DNA from: Bacteroidota bacterium
GTDB lineage: Bacteria > Bacteroidota > Bacteroidia > Bacteroidales > Prolixibacteraceae
Direction of reading: 5' to 3'
DNA: 64,000 bases
Assembly: GCA_023251455.1 (NCBI GenBank)
Contig: JAHEYT010000021.1
Coordinates: 146,535 to 210,534 of the forward strand
In this document: positions 19,963 through 28,840 of the stretch, piece by piece
Layout of the letters: each line of letters starts with the position of its first letter
Position numbering within the stretch: position 1 is the first letter of the stretch
The notes under the pieces: model-generated
Databases searched by the model: none
What the model saw: the letters and a program-made list of their open reading frames with translations, nothing else
What the model was told of the DNA's origin: nothing
Translations under genes and position numbers: made by a program

Positions 19963-20940
19963 ATGAAAAACATTCGATTTTTCTCAATATTTAGTAGCAA
20001 TTTCTACGGTGTGTTAATCGCACTGACTTTATTTGGTTCAATGCCTTTTACTTCGCAAAGCAGTAACTCAAATGCCGGAGATCAGCCAATCATTGGCCGG
20101 TGGGACATCACTGTTGAAATGGGAAATCAATCAGTGCCATCCTGGCTGGAAGTTAAACTTTCAGGAATAAAAACGCTTGTGGGCTATTTTGTTGCCGAAT
20201 CAGGAAGCGCCCGTCCGATTTCAAAAGTAAATGTGAACAACGGAAAAATCACTTTTAGTATTCCTCCACAATGGGACAACGCTGACAATGACATGGTTTT
20301 TGAAGGAACTGTAGAAAATGACAAACTTTCGGGAGTCATCACAAGCAGTTCAGGTGTCAAACATTCATTTGTAGGTGAAAGAGCGCCACTGCTTAAAAGA
20401 AGTGCTGCTCCTGAATGGGGAACGCCAATTGCACTATTTAATGGCCAGAATCTTGATGCATGGCATCCACAAAAACCGAACAATCAATGGGTGGCTGAAA
20501 ATGGCATTTTGAAAAACCCAAAGCCCGGAACAAACTTAATCAGCAATCAAAAATTTGATGATTTTAAATTGCATGTTGAGTTTAGGTATCCGGAAGAAGG
20601 TAATACCGGGATATATTTAAGGGGCCGATATGAAGTACAGATTGAAGACAGCAAAGGAAAAGAACCTGCATCGATTTATCTTGGAGGTGTTTATGGTTTT
20701 CTGACGCCTAATGAAAATGTAGCAAAAGCTCCGGGTGAGTGGCAAACTTATGACATTACCTTGATTGGCCGGCGCGTAACAATTGAAGCAAATGGCAAAA
20801 CTGTTATTTGCGACCAGATTATTCCAGGAATTACCGGAGGTGCAATTGACAGCAAAGAAGGAGAAGCTGGTCCAATTATGCTTCAGGGAGATCATCGCCC
20901 CGCAGATTATAGAAACATTATTATTACGCCCGCGAAATAG
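19963..20940 (+). CDS. DUF1080 (3-keto-disaccharide hydrolase) domain protein, secreted
   Basis: A 325-residue exported protein. The N-terminus is a hydrophobic signal (about 10-30). An unassigned beta-rich region (about 40-145) precedes the DUF1080 domain (about 150-325), which shows ALFNGQNLDAWHP, GILKNPKPGTNLIS, FKLHVEFRYPEEGNTGIYLRG, YEVQIEDS and the C-terminal GPIMLQGDHRPADYRNI strand. The family is named for hydrolysis of 3-keto-disaccharides and has a concanavalin-like fold. The convergent neighbours (TIM-barrel isomerase and Gfo/Idh oxidoreductase) make a 3-oxidation route for glycosides likely. It could instead be a simple glycan-binding domain. Confidence 0.87.
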   Translation: MKNIRFFSIFSSNFYGVLIALTLFGSMPFTSQSSNSNAGDQPIIGRWDITVEMGNQSVPSWLEVKLSGIKTLVGYFVAESGSARPISKVNVNNGKITFSIPPQWDNADNDMVFEGTVENDKLSGVITSSSGVKHSFVGERAPLLKRSAAPEWGTPIALFNGQNLDAWHPQKPNNQWVAENGILKNPKPGTNLISNQKFDDFKLHVEFRYPEEGNTGIYLRGRYEVQIEDSKGKEPASIYLGGVYGFLTPNENVAKAPGEWQTYDITLIGRRVTIEANGKTVICDQIIPGITGGAIDSKEGEAGPIMLQGDHRPADYRNIIITPAK

Positions 20941-20980
20941 TACTTAAATTCAAACGACTTCCTGAATTTTCAGAAGTAAT

Positions 20981-21020
20981 AAACTCACTAACCAACCTAT
21001 CGGTTAGTGAGTTTTATTTT
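20981..21020. terminator. Bidirectional terminator between convergent genes
   Basis: Perfect 13-base arms AAACTCACTAACC (20981-20993) and GGTTAGTGAGTTT (21002-21014) with an eight-base loop. A T-rich tail follows on plus, so it serves the DUF1080 gene and, from the other side, the TIM-barrel gene. Confidence 0.85.
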
Positions 21021-21028
21021 ACGGTAAA

Positions 21029-22102
21029 TTACTTCAGGATTTGTTTGGCATATTCAACGCAGGTCTTCACTTCTTTTACTGCATTCGACCATGGTTTAAC
21101 GTCGTATTCCAGTTCGATGTCGCAATAAATGGGGTATTTTTTTTCTTTAATATAAGTCAGAACTTGTGCAAGCGGCATTTCGCCCTGTCCCCAAACCTGA
21201 TTGGTATTTGGAGTAGGTTCTGTTTTGGGTCCGGTCTTATCTTTAATGTGAATACTAAAGATCCGATTGTGATACTTTTCAATCATGGTGATTGGATCAA
21301 TACCAGTTGAGCCAAAGAAATGACCTGAATCGAAATTAAACATTACGGCTGGTGAGATTGCCATAAATGTATCGTAATTAAACCCTTCAGTTGCAAATTG
21401 CATGTGCTGGTGGAAAACTGCATACATACCATATTTTTCAGCAATAGGACCCATTTTTTTACAGGCGTTTTCGCTTATTTCATCGGACACTCCTTTTGCT
21501 CCCATGGCTTTGGCAGCTTTAAAAGCATAGTCAATTTCCTCATCTGACCATCGTGATGGTGAGAATTTTACAATGTGTATGCCGATGCCAGCCTTATCGA
21601 ACATTTTTTTTACATCTTCAAATTTAGACATTGGCTGAGCCAAACGCCATGCTTTCATTTCGACATTATATTTGGCTACGGCAGCTTCCTGTTCAGGAGT
21701 TAATTTGGGACGTTGCATAGGAGCTGGAGCTGCAGGGGCCGCACCGGGAGTTGCCGCAGGTGCTGGTGGAGGTGCTGGTGGACGCATGAAACTCATCATT
21801 GGATTTACCGGTGCACCTAAATAATTTTCAACATCATTGCTCATTAATTCCAATGAATTGATACCAGTTTCGTTGCAATATTTGATTATATTTTCAACGC
21901 CGCCGGGCATACTGCGCCAGCTATAACTGATGGCACCAATCTGAACTCCGCCGAATTTTGAATTCGGTTTGGCATCTGGCGCCTGATTTGGAGTACTCTT
22001 GATCGCATAACTACTTATGGAAATCAGGGATAAAGCCACAACAACAGCAATACTGCCAAGTAAACTACGCCGGGATACCCGAGCTTGTGATTTATTATTC
22101 AT
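21029..22102 (-). CDS. Sugar phosphate isomerase/epimerase-type TIM-barrel protein, exported
   Basis: A 357-residue xylose-isomerase-like TIM barrel. The N-terminus has a twin-arginine-like signal (SRRSLLGS, about 10-17, then a hydrophobic stretch), so it is probably periplasmic. Barrel marks are GAISYSWR, LELMSND, HIVKFSPSRW, the AVFHQHMQF strand, FNFDSGHF and HIKDKTG, with a metal-type Glu in CDIELEYD. A proline/alanine-rich insert (about 108-132) interrupts the barrel after strand two. Homologues next to Gfo/Idh and DUF1080 proteins act on 3-keto-sugars. It is encoded after the Gfo/Idh gene, with 125 bases between them. Confidence 0.85.
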   Translation of the reverse strand: MNNKSQARVSRRSLLGSIAVVVALSLISISSYAIKSTPNQAPDAKPNSKFGGVQIGAISYSWRSMPGGVENIIKYCNETGINSLELMSNDVENYLGAPVNPMMSFMRPPAPPPAPAATPGAAPAAPAPMQRPKLTPEQEAAVAKYNVEMKAWRLAQPMSKFEDVKKMFDKAGIGIHIVKFSPSRWSDEEIDYAFKAAKAMGAKGVSDEISENACKKMGPIAEKYGMYAVFHQHMQFATEGFNYDTFMAISPAVMFNFDSGHFFGSTGIDPITMIEKYHNRIFSIHIKDKTGPKTEPTPNTNQVWGQGEMPLAQVLTYIKEKKYPIYCDIELEYDVKPWSNAVKEVKTCVEYAKQILK

Positions 22103-22170
22103 TTTATGTTTAGTTTGAATTTAAATTAGGAATGTTTTTATTCTAAGTACAAAACAGCCAATTGGAATCC

Positions 22171-22207
22171 TAAAAGAGCATCTCAAAATATAATTGAGAT
22201 GTTCTTT
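22171..22207 (-). terminator. Terminator or attenuator hairpin after the Gfo/Idh gene
   Basis: Arms AAAGAACATCTCAA and TTGAGATGCTCTTT (minus strand, one mismatch) with a seven-base loop and a short T-rich end. It lies between the oxidoreductase and the TIM-barrel gene. Confidence 0.6.
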
Positions 22208-22227
22208 AGAATTTTCAATCCTACATG

Positions 22228-23835
22228 TTATGCAGGCATATCAGGTAATTTGAACCCATTCTGGTATTCGTGTTTAACCAATGATTTATAGAATTCTTTT
22301 GCATTTTTAGAGCTTGGGTCAACTCGTCCACCAGGGCCGCCAGGACCTCCAGCAGGAGCAGCAGCAGCACCACCTTTGGCAGCAGCGGCAGCGGCAGCAG
22401 CGGCAGCAGCCATACTTCTTTGCATATCCAAAAGTTGTGAATAAGTCGACACCTTATCAGTATCAGAGATGTTGGTGAACTCCATATTTGCACCATCCCA
22501 TTCCAGAATTCTATTAAGTTTCTGCAAGCGTACAGCTAAAACTCCCATCAGCACCATTTCGTTGAACGGACCAGCTTCGCCAAAGTGCGATGCTGTCTTA
22601 TCGCGAAGATCCGGATTTTTACATGCTTCAACCCAATCCAGGTAATGGTTGTTATCAGGAATTACTCTTAATACTTCAGGAGATTTAGGTGTTCTGCCAG
22701 AAAGCAGGTAAGCATCACTTCCGTGGCTTCCCAAAATAAGGGTGTCCTTTGATCCGTAGATCGCACAGCCTTCAGCCTGCCATCTTTTCCCTTCAGGAAG
22801 TTTGATTTCAGGAATCATTCCATGTAAACCACCATCGTACCAAGTAACTTCTACTTCAGGCATTGCCATGTTCGGAAGGTTTGGACGTGCCGGGAATGTC
22901 ATTTTAACCATTTGGGCATTTGGGCAAGAGTCTATCTTAAGTTGTGATGATTGGCCCTGAACTCTAATCGGGGATCCTAATTTCAGTACTTTAAATACAG
23001 GATGCATGTTATGGCAGGCCATATCACCAAATGCGCCGGTTCCGAAATCCCACCAGCCGCGGAAGTTCCAAGGTGTATAAGCTGAATTATATGCACGGAA
23101 AGGCATGTGGCCCAACCATAAATTCCAATCCAAAGTTTTTGGTACTTTTTGAATATCGGTTGGTGTATCTAATCCCTGAGGCCAAATCGGACGGGCTGAC
23201 CATGCGTCAACTCTGCGAACTTCGCCGATTTCGCCTGCCCAGGCCCAGGCACATGCCTGACGAACTCCTGGGTTTGAAGAACCCTGGTTTCCCATCTGGG
23301 TAGCAACACCGTATTTTTCAGTCAGTTTGGTTAACAAACGTGATTCGTAGATCGTGTGGGTTAATGGTTTTTCGCAATATACGTGTTTCCCGAGGGTTAT
23401 AGCTGTAGCTGTTGGGTTGGCATGGTTATGGTCAGCGGTGGCAACAACAACCGCATCAATTGATTTTCCCATTTCATCGTACATCACTCTCCAGTCTTTG
23501 TATTGCTTTGCTGCCGGATATTTCCCAAAAGTTTCCTGAACTTTTGAATAACCCCAGTCAACGTCACAAATGGCGACTAAGTTTTCTGTTCCAGGTTTCA
23601 TCGTACCCCGGGGTGGTGCCGCATTTATTGATTTGCAAATGTTTAAGATATCGCTGGAGCCTTGGCTACCTGCCCCAACCAACGCAACATTTAATATGTC
23701 GCTTGGAGCTTTAAAACCCCTACCGCCCAATACGTGGCGCGGAACAATTGTGATTGCAGCAGCTGCAGCTGTCGTCATCCCTAAAAAATTTCTCCTCGAA
23801 AGGTCTTTTCGTTTTTGGTTGTCGTTCGAATCCAT
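22228..23835 (-). CDS. Gfo/Idh/MocA family oxidoreductase, Tat-exported
   Basis: A 535-residue oxidoreductase. A twin-arginine signal (SRRNFLGM, about 13-20, followed by an alanine-rich hydrophobic core) predicts folded export with its NAD(P) cofactor. The Rossmann motif NVALVGAGSQG is at about 49-59, the EKP motif (CEKPLTH) has Glu155-Lys156, and NLWLGHMPFRAYN and RGWWDFGTGAFGDMACHNM are characteristic of the long periplasmic Bacteroidota subfamily. An extreme alanine/glycine/proline insert (about 476-503, including eleven alanines in a row) lies before the C-terminal segment. Likely role: oxidation of a glycoside at C3 (or the reverse) in concert with the TIM-barrel and DUF1080 proteins. 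Confidence 0.9.
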   Translation of the reverse strand: MDSNDNQKRKDLSRRNFLGMTTAAAAAITIVPRHVLGGRGFKAPSDILNVALVGAGSQGSSDILNICKSINAAPPRGTMKPGTENLVAICDVDWGYSKVQETFGKYPAAKQYKDWRVMYDEMGKSIDAVVVATADHNHANPTATAITLGKHVYCEKPLTHTIYESRLLTKLTEKYGVATQMGNQGSSNPGVRQACAWAWAGEIGEVRRVDAWSARPIWPQGLDTPTDIQKVPKTLDWNLWLGHMPFRAYNSAYTPWNFRGWWDFGTGAFGDMACHNMHPVFKVLKLGSPIRVQGQSSQLKIDSCPNAQMVKMTFPARPNLPNMAMPEVEVTWYDGGLHGMIPEIKLPEGKRWQAEGCAIYGSKDTLILGSHGSDAYLLSGRTPKSPEVLRVIPDNNHYLDWVEACKNPDLRDKTASHFGEAGPFNEMVLMGVLAVRLQKLNRILEWDGANMEFTNISDTDKVSTYSQLLDMQRSMAAAAAAAAAAAKGGAAAAPAGGPGGPGGRVDPSSKNAKEFYKSLVKHEYQNGFKLPDMPA

Positions 23836-24128
23836 TGGTTAAAATTTTAGTTATAAAAAGTTCAGTTTAGACGTCATAAACACCAGATGGTTTAATATCT
23901 TAAACAAGTAAATTACAACACTTAGGAACATTTGATAATTGCCTAAATTTATCCGGAATTAAAAAAATACTGGGAAATCTAAACCGGCAAAGCCTATTGT
24001 TCATTACTACCGTTTTGGATGGCGAATTTCACACAACTATGAAGTAAAGGCCTGTTTACCATTCAAAAAACTTGCAAGCAATGAGTATTTCAGGTTAGTT
24101 GAGTGTAATAACGAGTAAAAGCAATCAC

Positions 24129-25094
24129 ATGAAGCACTCTCTTATTCTATTGTTTCTGTTTCTTTCGGCAGGAATTTATTCATGCTCACTTCAGGCAAAT
24201 GAGCCTGAAGTAAAACCAATCGTTTCAAAAGTCCCGTTTGGCGATCCATTCATCATGCTTTGGGAAGGAAAATATTACGCTTACGGAACACTTTCTCCGG
24301 ATGGAATTGCGGTGTTTGTTTCCGACGACTTGCTTACATGGACTGCTCCGGAAGGTATTCCGAGTGGGTTAGCGCTCAACAAAGCCGACGTCTGGGCCGA
24401 TCGCTGGTTTTGGGCTCCCGAAGTGTATCCGGTAAACGGAAAATTTTACATGTATTATTCGGCTGACGAGCACATTTGTGTGGCTACAAGTGATTCGCCG
24501 CTGGGTCCTTTCCGTCAGGAAATACAAAAGCCAATGATAGAAACCGAAAAATCAATCGACAATTCACTTTTCATTGATGACGACGGAACTCCCTACCTAT
24601 TTTGGGTCAGGTTTAACGATGGCAATAACATCTGGATGGCACAACTGGAAAGAAATCTGATTGACCTGAAGCCGGAAACCATGCGCCATTGCATTCATGT
24701 TTCGCAACCCTGGGAAGAAATCTGGCCACGGGTAAACGAAGGTGCTTTTGTGCACAAACGAAATGGCGTTTATTACCTGACCTACTCGGCCAACAGTTAC
24801 GAAAGTCCTTTCTACGGAATTGGAGTTGCAACTGCCACTAGTATTACTGGTCCGTGGACGAAGTTTGAAAATAACCCTGTGCTTCAAAAGCCCGGTGAAC
24901 TGGTTGGCATCGGACATAGCGTCATGTTTACCGACAAGGAAGGAAAACTGCGGATTGTTTTCCATGCGCACAGCAGTACCACGAAAATTCATCCACGTAA
25001 TATGTATATTAGTACCGTAAACTTCGAAACACGTGATGGTAAAGAAATAATGGTTATCGATAAAAACTACATAACTCCAACATTGAAAAAATAA
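24129..25094 (+). CDS. GH43 family glycosidase, lipoprotein
   Basis: A 321-residue five-bladed propeller enzyme. The lipobox GIYSC (Cys19) predicts membrane anchoring. The three GH43 acidic residues are visible: base Asp39 in GDPFIML, pKa modulator Asp144 in SIDNSLFIDDDGTP, and acid Glu204 in VNEGAFVHKRNGVYYLTYS. FWAPEVYPVNGKFYMYYSA is the conserved blade two. Such enzymes remove arabinofuranose or xylose from plant polysaccharides. The ATG at 24129 was preferred over an upstream non-ATG opening at 24099 because it begins the signal peptide. Its stop overlaps the next gene's start (TAATG). Confidence 0.92.
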   Translation: MKHSLILLFLFLSAGIYSCSLQANEPEVKPIVSKVPFGDPFIMLWEGKYYAYGTLSPDGIAVFVSDDLLTWTAPEGIPSGLALNKADVWADRWFWAPEVYPVNGKFYMYYSADEHICVATSDSPLGPFRQEIQKPMIETEKSIDNSLFIDDDGTPYLFWVRFNDGNNIWMAQLERNLIDLKPETMRHCIHVSQPWEEIWPRVNEGAFVHKRNGVYYLTYSANSYESPFYGIGVATATSITGPWTKFENNPVLQKPGELVGIGHSVMFTDKEGKLRIVFHAHSSTTKIHPRNMYISTVNFETRDGKEIMVIDKNYITPTLKK

Positions 25095-26149
25095 TGACAA
25101 AATTACAAACTCTAATCTTTGCCATGCTCGCATTCGTTTCATTCGGAAGATGTGCTGAAAAAGAACCTGTTCAGGATATAAAGGAAAAATCTAAGTTTAC
25201 CAATCCCGTTTGGGATGGTGCCGATCCGTGGCTGGTGAAGCACAACAACGAATACATCTATTGCTGGTCGGCCAATAATTCGATCAACGTTTCACGCTCA
25301 GCAAAAATGACCCAACGCGGCGAGGTAAAAAAAATATGGCAGGCTCCGGCTACCGGCTGGAACCGTTCGTGCGTTTGGGCTCCTGAAATTCATTTTATTC
25401 AGGGACGCTGGTACGTGTATTATGCCGCCGGGGAATCGGGACCACCGTTTATCCACCAACGGACCGGAGTGCTTCGTTCGGCCACCGACGATGTATTCAG
25501 CGATTATGAAGATATGGGCGTTTTGTACACCGGCGATAATCCAGCCGATCCGGCATCGAACGTTTGGGCGATTGATATGACCATCCTGGAACACAAAGGC
25601 AAGCTGTATTCTATTTGGTCGGGATGGGTCAAACAAGAAAATACCGATGCTACCCAACAACACTTGTACATTTCGGAAATGGAGAATCCCTATACGATGA
25701 AAGGCAAGCGCGTGAAACTTTCGTCACCTGTTGAAAGTTGGGAAACCGGCGGCCCGCTGAATCTGAACGAGGGTGCAGAGATTCTGAAAAACGGAGAAAA
25801 AGTATTTGTCATTTATTCGTGCCGCGAATCGTGGCTGGTTGAATACCGACAGGGAATGCTTCAACTGATTAATCCGGATGGAAACCTGCTCGATCCGGCC
25901 AACTGGAAGAAAACAGGCCCGGTATTTCAGGGAAATTCGCAAGTGTTTGGAGTTGGTCATTGCTCATTCGTGAAATCGCCCGACAATACCGAAGATTGGA
26001 TTATTTACCACTCGAAAAAAAACACCACTCCCGGATGGGAACGCGATGTTCGGATGCAACCTTTCAAATGGAATACCGATGGAACACCAAATTTTGGCGA
26101 AGCCATTCCTGCCGGGAAATCAATTAATCTGCCTTCAGGAGAAAAATAA
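25094..26149 (+). CDS. GH43 family glycosidase, lipoprotein
   Basis: A 351-residue GH43 protein, different in subfamily from its upstream neighbour. Lipobox SFGRC (Cys20). Catalytic residues: Asp44 in DGADPWLV, Asp161 in WAIDMTILEHKGKLY, Glu226 in NLNEGAEILKNG. VWAPEIHFIQGRWYVYYAAG is the conserved second blade. The ending HSKKNTTPGWERDVRMQPF resembles arabinan-active or alpha-L-arabinofuranosidase GH43 members. Its start codon overlaps the stop of the preceding GH43 gene, implying translational coupling and joint action on one substrate. Confidence 0.92.
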   Translation: MTKLQTLIFAMLAFVSFGRCAEKEPVQDIKEKSKFTNPVWDGADPWLVKHNNEYIYCWSANNSINVSRSAKMTQRGEVKKIWQAPATGWNRSCVWAPEIHFIQGRWYVYYAAGESGPPFIHQRTGVLRSATDDVFSDYEDMGVLYTGDNPADPASNVWAIDMTILEHKGKLYSIWSGWVKQENTDATQQHLYISEMENPYTMKGKRVKLSSPVESWETGGPLNLNEGAEILKNGEKVFVIYSCRESWLVEYRQGMLQLINPDGNLLDPANWKKTGPVFQGNSQVFGVGHCSFVKSPDNTEDWIIYHSKKNTTPGWERDVRMQPFKWNTDGTPNFGEAIPAGKSINLPSGEK

Positions 26150-26187
26150 ACCGATATTTGAATTCAAACCATAAAACCAATTTTTAG

Positions 26188-27279
26188 ATGAGAAAAAACC
26201 TTTTTACATTACTGGCTATCGTGCTGGTGGCTTTTGTGGCCTGCCAACCGCAACAAAAGAAAGAAGAGAAAAAAGAACCTGTCTCCACCCGCTGGAACGA
26301 AACACAGGCACAACAATGGAGTACCGAAAACGGCTGGCTTCGCGGTAGTAATTTCAACCCAAGTACAGCCATCAACCAATTGGAAACCTGGCAAGCCGAA
26401 TCGTTCGATACAGCTACCATCAACCGTGAACTGGGATGGGCCGAAGGTATTGGCATGAATGTGATGCGCGTTTACCTGCACCACGTAGCCTGGGAAATTG
26501 ACAAAGAAGGTTTCAAAAGCCGCATGGGAACTTATCTCGACATTGCCAGTAAACACGGCATTAAAACCGTTTTCTGTATTTTCGACGACTGCTGGAACCC
26601 AACATACACAGCGGGCAAACAGCCGGAACCCAAAGTTGGCGTTCACAACTCGGGTTGGGTACGCGATCCGGGCGAATTGCTTTATACCGACACCACACTG
26701 ATCAAAACTTTGGAAGTTTACGTGAAAGATGTGCTGACCACTTTCAAAGACGACAAACGCATTGCCATCTGGGATTTGTACAACGAACCCGGGAACTCTG
26801 GCTACGGCAACAAGTCACTTCCTTTGCTGAAAAAAGTATTCGAATGGGCTTGGGAAGTTCGCCCGTCACAACCTTTGTCTTCCGGAGTTTGGAACCTGTC
26901 ATTGTCTGATTTGAACAAGTTCCAGGTTGAAAATTCCGACATCATCACGTATCACAATTACGAAAGCCCAGAAAAACATCAGGCTGCAATCGATACGCTG
27001 AAAAAATACAACCGCCCGTTGGTTTGTACCGAATACATGGCGCGCCGCAACAACAGCCTGTTCACCAACATTATGCCTATGCTGAAAGAACAGAATATTG
27101 GAGCTATTAACTGGGGACTGGTTTCCGGAAAATCGAATACCAAATATGCCTGGGACGAACCCATCGCTGATGGATCGGAGCCTAAACTTTGGTTCCACGA
27201 AATTTTCCATCCGGATGGAAAGCCTTACAAACAGGAAGAGGTTGACCTAATCAAAAGTCTAACAGGAAAGGCTAAATAG
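26188..27279 (+). CDS. Clan GH-A (GH5-like) glycoside hydrolase, lipoprotein
   Basis: A 363-residue (beta/alpha)8-barrel enzyme. Lipobox AFVAC (Cys19) and a charged linker (KKEEKKE) precede the barrel. GMNVMRVYLHHVAW is the first barrel strand, IWDLYNEPGN carries the probable acid/base Glu200, ITYHNYESP is the strand with the conserved His/Tyr, and LVCTEYMAR carries the probable nucleophile Glu282. Homologues are often labelled cellulase or xylanase without proof. The place behind two GH43 genes suggests an endo- or exo-enzyme for a hemicellulose or pectic side chain; the exact family and linkage are unresolved. Confidence 0.8.
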   Translation: MRKNLFTLLAIVLVAFVACQPQQKKEEKKEPVSTRWNETQAQQWSTENGWLRGSNFNPSTAINQLETWQAESFDTATINRELGWAEGIGMNVMRVYLHHVAWEIDKEGFKSRMGTYLDIASKHGIKTVFCIFDDCWNPTYTAGKQPEPKVGVHNSGWVRDPGELLYTDTTLIKTLEVYVKDVLTTFKDDKRIAIWDLYNEPGNSGYGNKSLPLLKKVFEWAWEVRPSQPLSSGVWNLSLSDLNKFQVENSDIITYHNYESPEKHQAAIDTLKKYNRPLVCTEYMARRNNSLFTNIMPMLKEQNIGAINWGLVSGKSNTKYAWDEPIADGSEPKLWFHEIFHPDGKPYKQEEVDLIKSLTGKAK

Positions 27280-27298
27280 CTTATAAAACCACTCTCTT

Positions 27299-27625
27299 AT
27301 GGAAAATACTGACCAAATAAAACAAATGTTAATTCGGAGATATTCAAAATTAAATAATGCAAAGGAAGAAAAGATCAGGGCGAAGCTGAATAATAATTCG
27401 ATTGACATAATCATTGAAAGGCACAACTATATAACCAATTGGGGAATAGTGTTGTTTACGATTGTAATGGTTGCGCTTGTTGTTCAGATCGTGGCTCTTT
27501 ATTTATCTAATAGCTTTAATTATGGATTAATCCCTAACATACTGTTAGTCATACTTTTCCAGAAGGGGTTACATGACAATTTTGAGGTGAAAGAAATTCT
27601 AAAGACTTTAAGAGAAATCGGTTAA
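27299..27625 (+). CDS. Small membrane protein, unknown function
   Basis: A 108-residue protein with a charged, helical N-terminus (QIKQMLIRRYSKLNNAKEEK) and two membrane segments (about 45-68 and 74-92). It starts 19 bases after the clan GH-A gene and precedes the aldose epimerase, so it is probably cotranscribed. I do not recognise the family, and nothing in it suggests carbohydrate binding. Its base composition is more AT-rich than the flanking glycosidases, which hints at separate origin. Confidence 0.6.
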   Translation: MENTDQIKQMLIRRYSKLNNAKEEKIRAKLNNNSIDIIIERHNYITNWGIVLFTIVMVALVVQIVALYLSNSFNYGLIPNILLVILFQKGLHDNFEVKEILKTLREIG

Positions 27626-27673
27626 TGTTGATTTTCAATTTAATTCCGATTACAACAAATAAAAATTACTAAA

Positions 27674-28822
27674 ATGAAACGAATTAAATCATTCATGATT
27701 ATTGGGCTGGCACTGGCCTTATTCAATTGCACAACCCAGCCACCCAAACCGGAGAATTGCTTCACGCTGAAAGCTGAAGATTTTCAGAAAACCATAGATG
27801 GAAAAACGACTAACCTGTATTTCCTGAAAAACGGGAACATTCAGGCAGCGATTACCAATTATGGCGGACGAATCGTTGGCCTTTGCACTCCGGATAAAGC
27901 CGGAAATATGGGCGATATCGTGCTTGGATTTTCCAGTATCGATGGCTACCTGAAAGCCAAGGAAGTGTTCCATGGAGCATTGATTGGCCGCGTTGGGAAC
28001 CGCATTGCAAAAGGAAAGTTCATCCTCGACGGGCAGGAATATACGCTTCCTTGTAATAACGGAGTCAATCACCTGCATGGTGGTCCCGGCGGATTTCACA
28101 ATGTAATCTGGGATGTAAAAGCGGCTACTGATTCTTCTATTGTGCTGACTTACCTGTCGAAAGACGGAGAAATGGGTTATCCCGGAAACCTGAATGTGGA
28201 AGTTGAGTATTTGTTGAGTTCGAAAAATGAAGTGGTGATGAGCTACAAAGCAACCACCGACAAAAGCACTCCGGTAAACCTCACCAACCACGCTTTCTGG
28301 AACCTGGCTGGCGAAGCAAACGGAACCATTAACGACCATGTGCTGACCATCAATGCCGATGCTTACACAGCAGTTGATTCAACGCTGATTCCATTGGCCG
28401 GAAATGAACCGGTCGAAGCAACGCCATTCGATTTCAGGGCAGGAAAAGCCATTGGAGCCGATTTGGCACAACAAGCAGAGAATGTGCAATTGAAAAACGG
28501 ATTGGGTTACGATCACAACTTTGCACTGAACAAACCTGCTGTTGGCGAAATGTCGCTCGCAGCCACTGTTGTTGAACCCGTGAGCGGACGCAAAATGGAA
28601 ATTTTCACCCAGGAACCTGCCTTGCAGTTTTATGGTGGAAACTTTATGGATGGCGCTGATACCGGCAAAAGCGGGAAAACATTTAAGTTCCGAGAATCGC
28701 TTGCTTTGGAAACCCAACATTTCCCGGATTCGCCCAACAATACCAACTTCACGACCATTATCCTGAAACCGGGCGAAACCTATCAAACACAAAGCATTTA
28801 TAAATTTAGTGTGGTGAAATAG
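27674..28822 (+). CDS. galM: Aldose 1-epimerase, exported lipoprotein form
   Basis: A 382-residue GalM homologue with a lipobox (ALFNC, Cys19), so it should act outside the cytoplasm. It interconverts alpha and beta anomers of released aldoses such as galactose, arabinose or glucose. Family marks are NHLHGGPGGFHNVIW, the catalytic-histidine motif VNLTNHAFWNLAG, GYDHNFAL and the C-terminal base-glutamate motif ALETQHFPDSPN. It closes the GH43/GH43/GH-A cluster, where it would speed use of the freed sugars. Confidence 0.94.
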   Translation: MKRIKSFMIIGLALALFNCTTQPPKPENCFTLKAEDFQKTIDGKTTNLYFLKNGNIQAAITNYGGRIVGLCTPDKAGNMGDIVLGFSSIDGYLKAKEVFHGALIGRVGNRIAKGKFILDGQEYTLPCNNGVNHLHGGPGGFHNVIWDVKAATDSSIVLTYLSKDGEMGYPGNLNVEVEYLLSSKNEVVMSYKATTDKSTPVNLTNHAFWNLAGEANGTINDHVLTINADAYTAVDSTLIPLAGNEPVEATPFDFRAGKAIGADLAQQAENVQLKNGLGYDHNFALNKPAVGEMSLAATVVEPVSGRKMEIFTQEPALQFYGGNFMDGADTGKSGKTFKFRESLALETQHFPDSPNNTNFTTIILKPGETYQTQSIYKFSVVK

Positions 28823-28840
28823 TTTATTGAGTGAATTATT

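Noticed and set aside
22318..22413. Possible CRISPR or minisatellite in the Gfo/Idh gene
   Set aside because: The repeat is an in-frame alanine-coding tract without spacers, so it is a coding low-complexity insert.
27719..28339. 206-residue open frame antisense to galM
   Set aside because: It is antisense to a clearly conserved galM sequence and has no features of its own.
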